A stretch of 64,000 bases of DNA, taken from contig NZ_CP098502.1 in the NCBI RefSeq assembly GCF_024220175.1, forward strand, positions 3,972,514-4,036,513. Direction: 5' to 3'. Below the pieces are notes generated by a model. That model was not told where the DNA came from and did not search any database. It was given only the letters and a program-made list of their open reading frames with translations. Made by a program: the position numbers and the translations under genes. The stretch's first letter is position 1, and every line of letters starts with the position of its first letter. The stretch comes from Paraconexibacter antarcticus. Lineage in GTDB: Bacteria; Actinomycetota; Thermoleophilia; Solirubrobacterales; Solirubrobacteraceae. Positions 40,585-48,781 of the stretch are shown here, in pieces.

Positions 40585-42612
40585 GTGCCCGACCCGAAGG
40601 ACCCGCAGGCCCCGCCGGCCGTCAAGCAGCGCATCGAGGAGCTCGCCGGCGAGGTGCAGCGCCTGAACGACGCGTACTACGCCGTCGGCGACTCGCCCCT
40701 CCCGGACGCCGAGTACGACGCGCTGAAGGACGAGCTCGCGGCGCTCGTCGCCGAGCACCCGGAGCTCGAGCCCGCCGACAGCCCGCTCGGGAAGGTCAAC
40801 GCCCCGAGCGAGCTCACCGGCCCGACCGTCCGCCACGCCCGCCCGATGCTCTCCCTCGGCAAGGCGACGACCGAGGAGCAGATCCGCGCCTTCTGCGAGC
40901 GCTTCCCCGGGAAGGTCTTCCGCGTGAGCGAGAAGCTCGACGGCCTCTCGCTGAGCGTCGTCTACACGGGCGGGACGCTCGAGCACGTCGCCACGCGCGG
41001 CACGGGCGAGGTCGGCGAGCTCGTCACCGAGAAGGTGCGCCATGTCGTCCCGGACCTCCCCCACGCGATCGGCGAGGACGGCCGCGTCGAGGTCCGCGGC
41101 GAGGCCGTCATGCTCCGCTCCGTCTGGAGCGCCTACAACGAGGCGCACCCGGACCGGATCCTGACGAATCCCCGCAGCGGCGCCGCCGGCACGCTCATGC
41201 AGAAGGATCCCGAGGCGGCCGCCGCCGCCGGGCGCCTGCTGCGCTTCTTCGCGTTCGGCGCCGACCGCGACGGCGCGCCGGTCGACATCGCCGCGCTCGA
41301 CGGGATCGAGGACGCGGCGACCGTCGTCTGCCCGGATGCGGACGCCGTCATCGCGGCGATCGAGGCGATCGGCGCCCGCCGCGACGACCTCGACTACGAC
41401 ATCGACGGCGCCGTCGTCCGCCTCCACGACCCGGCCGAGTTCGACGCGGCGGGGTTCAACTCGGCCGAGCCGCGTGGCGCGATCGCCTTCAAGTACCCGC
41501 CGGAGGAGCGGACGACGAAGCTCCTCGCCGTCGAGTGGCAGGTCGGGAAGGTCGGCCGGATCGCGCCCCGCGCCCGCGTCGAGCCGGTCTTCGTCGGCGG
41601 CGTCACCGTCGAGAACATCACGCTCCACAACCCGCGCCTCATCCGCGAGCGCGACCTGCGCGTCGGGGACACCGTCGCCGTCGTCCGCCGCGGCGACGTC
41701 ATCCCGTTCGCCGGCCGGGCGATCGTCGAGGACCGCGACGGCAGCGAGGAGGAGATCGTCCCGCCGGTCGACTGCCCCTCGTGCGGGACCGAGCTCGAGA
41801 TCCGCGGCACCGGTGAGGAGCGCTGGTGCACGAACCTGCAGTGCCCCGCGCAGATCACGCGCCGGCTCATGCACTGGGCCTCGCGCCCGGCCGCCGACAT
41901 GGAGGGCGTCGGCAACGTGTGGATCGAGAAGCTCGCCGACGACGGCGTCCTGCAGACCCGCGCCGACTTCTACCGCCTCACCGCCGAGCAGCTCATGGGC
42001 TACGAGCGCATGGGCGAGGTCTCCGCGAGGAACACGGTCGACGCGATCGAGCGCTCCAAGGGGCTCGGGCTGCGGCGGGCGCTCATCGGCCTCGCGATCC
42101 CGATGGCCTCCGACGGCATCGCCAAGCGCCTGTGCCTCGCCGGCTACGAGCGGATCGAGGACGTCGCCGCCGCGACCGTCGCGGAGCTCGAAGCGATCCG
42201 CGACATCGGCACGAAGGTCGCCGAGTCGCTCGTCGCCTTCTTCGCCCGCGAGACGATCGTCACCGAGATCGCCGCGCTGCGCGAGCTCGGCGTCCACCTC
42301 GACGTCCTCGACGAGGACCGGCCGGTCGACGTCGCCGCCGCCGGCGACTCGCCGCTGAAGGGCGCGACCGTCGTCGTCACCGGCGCCTTCACCCACGGGG
42401 TCACCGGGGCGAAGATCAGCCGGCCGGACCTCACGCGGCTCGTCGAGCAGGCGGGCGCGACCGCGTCCTCCTCGGTGAGCGCGACGACGACCTACCTCCT
42501 CGCGGGCGCGAACGTCGGCGCCGCGAAGACCGACAAGGCGGCGACGCTCGGGGTCGAGGTCGTCGACCCCGACACGCTCTGGGGCTGGCTGAAGGACGCG
42601 GGCGTCGCCTGA
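40585..42612 (+). CDS. ligA: NAD+-dependent DNA ligase
   Basis: 675 residues, full length. Order: domain Ia (LNDAYYAVGDSPLPDAEYD), adenylation domain with nucleophilic Lys117 in SEKLDGLS, OB fold, four-Cys zinc finger (CPSCG...CTNLQCP, about residues 390-415), helix-hairpin-helix region and a C-terminal BRCT domain (GATVVVTGAFTHG). It seals nicks in replication and repair. The start is GTG 40585 with GGGAGG 8 bases upstream. An imperfect hairpin follows the stop. Confidence 0.97.
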   Translation: MPDPKDPQAPPAVKQRIEELAGEVQRLNDAYYAVGDSPLPDAEYDALKDELAALVAEHPELEPADSPLGKVNAPSELTGPTVRHARPMLSLGKATTEEQIRAFCERFPGKVFRVSEKLDGLSLSVVYTGGTLEHVATRGTGEVGELVTEKVRHVVPDLPHAIGEDGRVEVRGEAVMLRSVWSAYNEAHPDRILTNPRSGAAGTLMQKDPEAAAAAGRLLRFFAFGADRDGAPVDIAALDGIEDAATVVCPDADAVIAAIEAIGARRDDLDYDIDGAVVRLHDPAEFDAAGFNSAEPRGAIAFKYPPEERTTKLLAVEWQVGKVGRIAPRARVEPVFVGGVTVENITLHNPRLIRERDLRVGDTVAVVRRGDVIPFAGRAIVEDRDGSEEEIVPPVDCPSCGTELEIRGTGEERWCTNLQCPAQITRRLMHWASRPAADMEGVGNVWIEKLADDGVLQTRADFYRLTAEQLMGYERMGEVSARNTVDAIERSKGLGLRRALIGLAIPMASDGIAKRLCLAGYERIEDVAAATVAELEAIRDIGTKVAESLVAFFARETIVTEIAALRELGVHLDVLDEDRPVDVAAAGDSPLKGATVVVTGAFTHGVTGAKISRPDLTRLVEQAGATASSSVSATTTYLLAGANVGAAKTDKAATLGVEVVDPDTLWGWLKDAGVA

Positions 42613-42636
42613 GGGGTCGGCTCACCCTGATCCCTC
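42611..42636. terminator. Imperfect hairpin after ligA
   Basis: GAGGGGTC (42611-42618) and GATCCCTC (42629-42636), 7 of 8 pairs plus a possible G-T pair, loop 10 bases. It begins inside the ligA stop codon, in the gap before the convergent fusion gene. Weak candidate. Confidence 0.35.
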
Positions 42637-42672
42637 GCCCGCCGCGATGTTCTGAGCCCCTGGGCGAAGAAC

Positions 42673-45630
42673 TCACGAAGCCGCCGAGCCGTCAGGCGAG
42701 GAGGCCAGCTTCTTTCGCGCCGCGAGCGTGAGCTTGCGGTACGCCGCGCGTTCCTCGTCGAACACCCACACCGGGAGGTCCTGCCCGACCGTCGGGATGC
42801 CCTCGGCGCGCAGCTGGCCCGAGAGCGGGCGGAACCACGTCGTCACGGGAAGCTCCGCGACGACCCGCACGAGCGACGGGCGGCGCCGTGGCTCGAGCCG
42901 CGAGAGCGCCTCGGTGACCTTCGCGGCCGTGAGCTCCTGCCCCTCGCGCAGGGTGACCGCCGCGACCGCGACCGCCTTGCCGCCGGGCCCGGGCACGCCG
43001 TAACAGACGGCGAGGTCCACGGCGTCCAGGCGCCCGAGGGCGTCGCGGATCGGCGCGCTCGGGACGGCGCCGCGCGAGGTGTGGATGAGCGAGCCGACCG
43101 GGTCGACGAGCCAGTAGTCACCGTCGACGTCGCGGCGGAAGAGGTCGCCGGTGGCGAGCCAGGCGTCGTCGCGCTTGAAGACACCGCGCAGCGCGCTGTC
43201 GCTGCCGGCGGGATCGTCGGCGTCGGCCTCGCACAGCAGCATCCCGACCTCGTCGCGGTCGCAGACGATCGCGAAGCCGTCCTTCCCGGTCTCCAGGCGG
43301 CCGGCGTCCGGGTCGTACGCGGCGATCCGCACGCGCGCGCTGCCGGGCAGCCGGCGGCCCATCGCGCCGATCTTCTTCGTGCCGAGGTTCACGAGCACCG
43401 CGTCGCCCACCGACGAGGTGTAGAACTCGACGACGCCGGCGGGGCCGAAGCGGTCCAGCGTCCGCCGCCACAGCGCGGGCGGCATGCCGGAGCCGACGAA
43501 GAGCCGCACGGGGTGGTGGCGCTCGCCGGGATGCGGCGGGGCCTCCACGAGGTCGCGGAGCATCGTCCACGTGTACGTGACGATCGTGACCCCGTAGCGG
43601 CGGACCTCGTCCCAGAACGTCGTCGGGTCCCAGTGGCGGGCCATCGCGATCCGCGAGCCGCCGGCGATCGCGCCGCCGATGCCGACGAGCAGGCCGGACG
43701 GGTGGTAGACCGGCGTCACCGAGTAGATCGTGTCCGCCCCGCCGAGCGACGCGGACGACGCGGTGCCCATCGCCGACAGGAGCCAGCGGCCGTTCGTGAT
43801 GCGGTTGATGCGGGTCCGCTCACCCTCGCCGGTGAAGAGGATGTAGGCGAGGTCACGGGCGCGGCCGGGGTTCGGCCGGTACCAGCGCGGGAGCACGACC
43901 GTGTCCGGGTCGATGCGCTCCATGTCGACGACGTTCGGCCCGAGGTCGCGCTCCTGGGCGCCCCCGCCGAGGACGAGGATCTGCGCGTCGACCTGGGCGG
44001 CGATCTCCATGTGCTGCGGGTCGCAGACGATCCGCGAGACCTGGCCGAGCCGCGCCTCGCGGGTGACCGCGCCGTCCGGGCGCAGGAGGACCGACACCGC
44101 GCCGATCCGGTTGAGCGCCACGACCGCGGTCAGGGCGCTCGGGCGCATGTCCATGAGGACGCCGACGTGCTCGCCCTGGCGGACGCCGAGCGAGATGAGG
44201 CCGCGGACGACGGAGTCGATGCGGTGCTTCGCGGCGGCGCGCGTGTGGGCGCGGTCCTCGAAGAGGAACAGGACGGTGTCCGGGCTGCGGTCGTGGCCCT
44301 CGTCGAGCATGAGCGCGAGCGACGTGCGGGTGCGCGGGCGGACGGCCTCCAGCCGGCTGAGGCGCGGGAGCTGCTCCGCCGCCTCCACGCCGAGCTCGCG
44401 GACGGTCCCGACGGTGCGGGAGGCGCCGCGGGTCGCGCCGCGGACGAGCCCGGCCCCGACCCCGGCCGCGAGCTGCACGCCGTACCCGACGCGCGGGCCC
44501 ATCCCGGCGCTCGGGACGACGGCCGCGGGGTCGCCGGCGAGCCCGACGTCCTCGGGGAGCTTGCCGTGGTCCTCGCGCCACTTCGTCCAGCCGGCGACGA
44601 CGGGCCAGGTCTCCCGCGTCGACGTCGAGCCGACGACGAGGCCGAAGTGCCCGGCCCGCATCGACTTCTCGTAGATCGTCGCCCGCGGGGCGGCGAAGAT
44701 GATCGGGCGCACCGAGGCGGGCGGGGCGATCTCGTCGACCTCGCCGACGAAGGTCAGCACCGGGCACGTGATGTCCGCGAGCGTCACGAGGCGGTCCTCG
44801 ATGACGAAGCCGCCCCGGAGCATGCGGTTGTGCGCGACGAACTGGCGCATGAAGTCGGCGAGCGCCGGGCCGGGCCAGGCGACGAAGCCGTCGGCCTGGA
44901 GGAAGCGGCGCTGCCCCTCGCGCGGCAGGAGTGCCTCGCGGTCGTGCAGCTGCATGACGAAGTCGACCTGCTGGCGGACGGCCTTCACCGGGTCCAGGAG
45001 GCGGAAGCCCGCCCGGGAGGCCCACGCCGGGAGCTGGTTGCCGCCGAAGAGGTCGCCGAGGACGGCGGCCCCCTTCGCGATGACCTCCTCGGGCAGGCCG
45101 AACGGGATGACGCCGCGGGTGTCGACCGGGCTGCCGAAGGTGACGATGCTCGACAGGCCCTTGCCGCGGCGGTAGGCGCCGGCCTGGTAGCAGAACATCC
45201 CGCCCTGGCTGTAGCCCGCGAGGTGGACGTCCTTGCCGACGACACCGCGGACGAGGTCGACGGCCTCGGACACCGCGACGACGTGGTCGGCGAGGTTGCG
45301 CTCGAGCCCGCCCTCGATCTCGCTCGGCGAGCCGAAGTCGACGACCCAGGCGTCGACGCCGTGGCCGTGGAGCTCGCGGACCGCGCTCGCGTGCGGGGAG
45401 ACGTCCCACACCTCGGCGGCGAGCATCATCGGGGGGACGAGGATGATCGCGGGCGCGTCCTTCAGCACGGCGTTCGCGAAGTACCGCCGGAGCTTGAAGA
45501 TCCGCTGCTCGGCGACGACCTCGAAGGGCGCGGCCTCCTCGCCGGTGTCCAGGCCACCGAAGCGGGCCACCTCCAGCGCGTTCTGGGCCATTGCGCCAAG
45601 ACGGGCAACCGGATTCGGAAGGGGCGCCAT
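42673..45630 (-). CDS. PhaC-like alpha/beta hydrolase fused to an acyl-CoA synthetase (ANL) domain
   Basis: 985 residues. Residues 1-400 are a PHA-synthase-like hydrolase: GYSQGGMF holds Ser where PhaC has Cys, with GEVDEIAPP (Asp) and MRAGHFGLV (His) completing the triad. Residues 490-985 are an AMP-forming ligase, but its motifs are degenerate: the P-loop reads LFTGEGERTRIN, and the A10 Lys is Gln in LSGQLRAEG. ATGD-type WLATGDLF is kept. Similar fusions exist in mycobacteria, where they relate to storage lipids. The ligase half may be inactive or altered. Start ATG 45630. Divergent from the GST-like gene. Confidence 0.78.
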   Translation of the reverse strand: MAPLPNPVARLGAMAQNALEVARFGGLDTGEEAAPFEVVAEQRIFKLRRYFANAVLKDAPAIILVPPMMLAAEVWDVSPHASAVRELHGHGVDAWVVDFGSPSEIEGGLERNLADHVVAVSEAVDLVRGVVGKDVHLAGYSQGGMFCYQAGAYRRGKGLSSIVTFGSPVDTRGVIPFGLPEEVIAKGAAVLGDLFGGNQLPAWASRAGFRLLDPVKAVRQQVDFVMQLHDREALLPREGQRRFLQADGFVAWPGPALADFMRQFVAHNRMLRGGFVIEDRLVTLADITCPVLTFVGEVDEIAPPASVRPIIFAAPRATIYEKSMRAGHFGLVVGSTSTRETWPVVAGWTKWREDHGKLPEDVGLAGDPAAVVPSAGMGPRVGYGVQLAAGVGAGLVRGATRGASRTVGTVRELGVEAAEQLPRLSRLEAVRPRTRTSLALMLDEGHDRSPDTVLFLFEDRAHTRAAAKHRIDSVVRGLISLGVRQGEHVGVLMDMRPSALTAVVALNRIGAVSVLLRPDGAVTREARLGQVSRIVCDPQHMEIAAQVDAQILVLGGGAQERDLGPNVVDMERIDPDTVVLPRWYRPNPGRARDLAYILFTGEGERTRINRITNGRWLLSAMGTASSASLGGADTIYSVTPVYHPSGLLVGIGGAIAGGSRIAMARHWDPTTFWDEVRRYGVTIVTYTWTMLRDLVEAPPHPGERHHPVRLFVGSGMPPALWRRTLDRFGPAGVVEFYTSSVGDAVLVNLGTKKIGAMGRRLPGSARVRIAAYDPDAGRLETGKDGFAIVCDRDEVGMLLCEADADDPAGSDSALRGVFKRDDAWLATGDLFRRDVDGDYWLVDPVGSLIHTSRGAVPSAPIRDALGRLDAVDLAVCYGVPGPGGKAVAVAAVTLREGQELTAAKVTEALSRLEPRRRPSLVRVVAELPVTTWFRPLSGQLRAEGIPTVGQDLPVWVFDEERAAYRKLTLAARKKLASSPDGSAAS

Positions 45631-45700
45631 GGCGGCGACGGTATCGGTTACGGCGCGCTCGGGTGCGCCGTGGTACCCGGCGGTCCCGTACGCTCGCGCG

Positions 45701-46429
45701 ATGCCCGAGATCGTCCTCCACGTCCTGCCGCCGTCCCATCCGTGCCTGACCGCGGAGATGGCGCTGCAGCGCAAGGGGCTTGACTACGAGAAGGTCGCGC
45801 TGACGCCGGGCCCGCACGGCGACGAGATGGAGGCGATCTACGGCCCCGAGGGCCGGACGGTCCCCGGGATGACCGTCGACGGCGAGCCGGTGCACGGGTC
45901 GCGCGCGATCCTCGCCCGCCTCGAGGCGCTGCAGCCCGACCCGCCGCTCTTCCCGGCGCCGATCGCGGACGCCGTGCGCGCGGCCGAGGCCTGGGGCGAC
46001 GAGGAGCTGCAGGACCTCGGCCGGCGCCTCACCTGGGGCGCGCTGCACTTCCGCCCCGAGGCGATGGGGACGCTCGCGGGCGGCGGCCCGCTCGACGGGC
46101 CGGGGACGGACTACGCCATGCGCTTCGTGCGGGCCTCGTGGAAGTACCACGGCATCACGTGCGAGCGGCTCGTCGCCGACCTCGCGGGCCTCCCGGCGAA
46201 GCTCGACCACATCGACGCGCTCGCCGCGGACGGGGTCATCGACGGCGCGGAGCCGAACGCCGCCGACCTGCAGATCGGGGCGACGATCCTCGTGCTGCTG
46301 ACGATCGGCGACCTGCACCCGCTGCTGCTCGGTCGCGCCGGCGAGCGCCTCGCGCGGCGCTTCTTCCCGCCCTACCCCGGCGACATCCCGGCGGGCGCCT
46401 TCGCCGCCGGCTGGGTCCCCGCGCAGTAG
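45701..46429 (+). CDS. Glutathione-S-transferase-like protein
   Basis: 242 residues. Thioredoxin-like N-terminal domain (LHVLPPSHPCLTAEMALQRKGL, PEGRTVPGM, GSRAILARLE) followed by a helical C-terminal domain. PSHPC carries a possible active Cys, as in omega/zeta-like GSTs. Actinobacteria generally lack glutathione, so it may use mycothiol or bind another thiol; this is inference. TACGCT lies 6 bases before the ATG. Its TAG stop doubles as the first bases of the next gene's -10-like TAGCGT. Confidence 0.75.
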   Translation: MPEIVLHVLPPSHPCLTAEMALQRKGLDYEKVALTPGPHGDEMEAIYGPEGRTVPGMTVDGEPVHGSRAILARLEALQPDPPLFPAPIADAVRAAEAWGDEELQDLGRRLTWGALHFRPEAMGTLAGGGPLDGPGTDYAMRFVRASWKYHGITCERLVADLAGLPAKLDHIDALAADGVIDGAEPNAADLQIGATILVLLTIGDLHPLLLGRAGERLARRFFPPYPGDIPAGAFAAGWVPAQ

Positions 46430-46438
46430 CGTCCTGGG

Positions 46439-47524
46439 ATGCCCACCTACAAGCTGACGCCGCGCGACCGCGCCGAACGGGCCGGTGCCCGGCTCCTGTC
46501 GCGCCTCTCCCCCCGCACCGTCCGGCTGCTCGCGGGCAAGCCGATCGTGCGCGACGGGCAGACGCTCGACCCGCAGATCCAGCTCGTCCTCAAGGCGCTC
46601 GAGGCCTCGTCCCCCGGCCCGTGGTCGGGCCTCGGCGCCGACGTCGCGCGCCGCGAGGTCCGCCGCGCCGCGATGGTCAACGCGCTGCCCATCCCGCGGG
46701 TAGCGTCCGTCACCGACCTGACGATCCCGGGCCCGGTCGCGCCGCTCCCGGCCCGCCGCTACGACCCGCCCGGCAAGGCCCTCCCGGAGCCGCGGCCGGC
46801 GCTCGTGTTCCTCCACGGCGGCGGCTTCGTCTTCGGCGACCTCGACACCCACGACGAGCTCTGCCGGATGCTCTGCTTCCACGCGCAGGTGACGGTCATC
46901 GCCGTCGACTACCGCCTCGCCCCGGAGGACCCGTTCCCCGCCGCGGTCGACGACGCGATCGCCGCGTCGCGCTGGGTCCACGAGAACGCCGCGACGCTCG
47001 GCCTCGACCCCGAGCGCATCGCCGTCGGCGGCGACAGCGCGGGCGGCAACCTCGCGGCCGTCGTCTGCCAGCAGGCGCTCGCGAGCGGGGACCCGCTCCC
47101 CGCCTTCCAGCTCCTCATCTACCCGGCGACCGACCGCTCGCTGCCGACCCGCTCGGGCGAGCTGTTCTCCAAGGGCTTCTTCCTCGTCGACGAGGACATG
47201 GCCTGGTTCACCGAGTCCTACGCGCCGGACGTCGAGGACGTCCGCGCCGCCCCGCTGCGCGCGGCCGACCTCTCGGGCCTGCCGCCCGCCTACGTCACGA
47301 CGGCCGGCTTCGACCCGCTGCGGGACGAGGGCGAGCTGTACGCCGAGAAGCTCGCGCAGTTCGGGGTCCCGGTCGCCGTGCGCCGCCACGACGCCCTCAT
47401 CCACGGCTTCGCGAACATGACCGCCGTCTCCCGGACCTCACACGACGCGGTCGTCGAGATGGCGGGCGCGCTCCGCATGGGGCTCGCCGCGGCCGGCGCC
47501 CCCCTCCCCGCCGAAACCCGATAA
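46439..47524 (+). CDS. HSL-family alpha/beta hydrolase (lipase/esterase)
   Basis: 361 residues. HGGGFVFG (oxyanion hole, about 122-129), GDSAGGN with the nucleophilic Ser (about 199), FDPLRDEG with Asp and LIHGFAN with His complete the hormone-sensitive-lipase triad. The first 90 residues form the cap region. No signal peptide, so it acts in the cytoplasm on ester lipids or short esters. TAGCGT (46427-46432) lies 6 bases before the ATG. The stop is inside a family C hairpin. Confidence 0.9.
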   Translation: MPTYKLTPRDRAERAGARLLSRLSPRTVRLLAGKPIVRDGQTLDPQIQLVLKALEASSPGPWSGLGADVARREVRRAAMVNALPIPRVASVTDLTIPGPVAPLPARRYDPPGKALPEPRPALVFLHGGGFVFGDLDTHDELCRMLCFHAQVTVIAVDYRLAPEDPFPAAVDDAIAASRWVHENAATLGLDPERIAVGGDSAGGNLAAVVCQQALASGDPLPAFQLLIYPATDRSLPTRSGELFSKGFFLVDEDMAWFTESYAPDVEDVRAAPLRAADLSGLPPAYVTTAGFDPLRDEGELYAEKLAQFGVPVAVRRHDALIHGFANMTAVSRTSHDAVVEMAGALRMGLAAAGAPLPAETR

Positions 47525-47558
47525 GAGCCCGACCGGGGGACGAATATCGGGTTTCGGC
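47510..47558. repeat. Intergenic hairpin, family C copy 2
   Basis: Perfect 14-bp arms GCCGAAACCCGATA (47510-47523) and 47545-47558. Same 49-base length as copy 1 (38521-38569) but in the opposite orientation. It overlaps the esterase stop codon and separates it from the convergent frameshifted gene, as a bidirectional terminator would. Confidence 0.75.
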
Positions 47559-47583
47559 TCCGGGGGAGGCAGGAGCGGCGGGC

Positions 47584-48545
47584 CTACAGCCGCTCCTGCC
47601 AGGTGACCGCGGCGCGCGCGACGCGCGAGAGCGCCTCGCGCAGGGCGGTCGGGTTGCCGCAGCGGCGCGCGGCGGCGAGGTCGCCGAGGGCCTTGGCCAT
47701 GACCGCCGGCCCGGCGGGCCCGGTGGCCCGCAGGTCCTCGAGCTCCGCCGGGGTCAGCCGGCGGGGCTCGCCCTTCACCGCGGCGACGGCTCGGGCCTCG
47801 GCGAGCGGGTGGGTGGGCCCGAGCGCGATCGCCCGGTCCTCGGCCCGGTGCAGGGCGGCGGCAAGCTCCCGGCGCTCCTCGCGCAGGGCGTGCACCGTCG
47901 CCGGGCCTCCGCCACGAGCGCCCGGGACTCCCGGGCCGCCGCGCGGGCCTTGTCCTCGAGGACCTTCGCCCTCGAGACGGCCCGCGCGACGGCCGCGTCG
48001 TCCACGACGCGCTCGCGCACCACCTTCGTCCTCACGACCGGCCGGGACGCCGCCCGGCGCGCCGCGTCCCGCTCGGCGCGCACGTCGTCCGGACGTGCAC
48101 GCGTACGGTCCAGCTGCGCGATCCGTCGCTCGGCCTGCCGCACCTCTGCCCGGGCGGCATCGACCAGGGCGCGGCCATCGGCGCCGAGATCGGCGTCGTG
48201 GGCCCGCGTCAGGTCGACCCGTCCCCGGCGCCGCGGCCCCGGCCTGGCCGGCTCCAAGCCGGCCGCGCGGACGGCGGCGTTCAGGGAGCCGTCGAACGGG
48301 CGCTTGGCGGAGTTGAGCGCCGGCCAGGCGGAGCCGTCCTCACGGCCGGCCCGGTACCTGGCGATCCGCCAGTCCTGGGCCGACCACCTCGCGGAGGACG
48401 GGTTCCAGTCGGCCGCGCGCGGCGGCTCGCCATAGCGGGCCACCCATTCCTGGATGGCCGTGATGATGGAGTCGCGGTCCCACACCACCCGGGTGCCCTT
48501 GCGGGTCCGGGTGGCCGTGGCTTCCGCGAACGTCGCGGAAGCCAT
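47584..48545 (-). pseudogene. Homing-endonuclease-associated-repeat (HNH_repeat) protein with a -1 frameshift
   Basis: Start ATG 48545 with GGGAG upstream. Residues 20-85 match the HNH_repeat module that accompanies HNH homing endonucleases: IITAIQEWVARYGEPP, AADWNPSS, WPALNSAKRPFDG and LNAAVRAAGLEP. A long charged, coiled-coil-like region follows. Near 47900 the frame shifts: one more G would read VAEARATVHALREERRELA and join the last 100 residues. With it the gene has 321 codons. No HNH nuclease domain is present. It may be a DNA-binding protein; the lesion may be a sequencing error. Confidence 0.6.
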
Positions 48546-48559
48546 GAGATGACTCCCGC

Positions 48560-48691
48560 TCAGTCGCCGCAGCGCTGGTCGCCGTGCTTCGCCATGCACG
48601 TCGCCGCCGGGGCCGGCGGCCACGTCCACGTCCACGTCTCGCCGACGGGGGCGGCCGGGCGCAGCGTGCTGACGGCGACGGCGGAGGACAT
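48560..48691 (-). CDS. 43-residue putative small protein upstream of the HNH_repeat gene
   Basis: ATG 48691 to TGA 48562-48560. Contains a triple Trp-Thr repeat (TWTWTW) from three GTGGAC-type DNA repeats, then a Cys/His-containing tail CMAKHGDQRCGD. TACCGT lies 10 bases before the ATG, so it may be the first gene of a two-gene unit with the HNH_repeat gene 14 bases downstream. No homologue recognised; it could be chance. Confidence 0.35.
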   Translation of the reverse strand: MSSAVAVSTLRPAAPVGETWTWTWPPAPAATCMAKHGDQRCGD

Positions 48692-48781
48692 GACCTGGAC
48701 AACGGTAGGCGACGCCGCCCATCAGCGCAAGCACGTTTTCGCACCTCCGCCGTCAGCGTCGCTTATGGGTTCGAACCCTCG

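Noticed and set aside
42673..47404. Very long open frames on both strands across this region
   Set aside because: They are antisense or shifted copies of real genes, an effect of extreme GC content; only the frames with recognisable domains are kept.
48767..48778. GGGTTCGAACCC, resembling a tRNA T arm
   Set aside because: On neither strand do the flanks form a 5-bp T stem, acceptor stem or anticodon arm. It is a plain 12-bp palindrome before the HNH_repeat gene unit.
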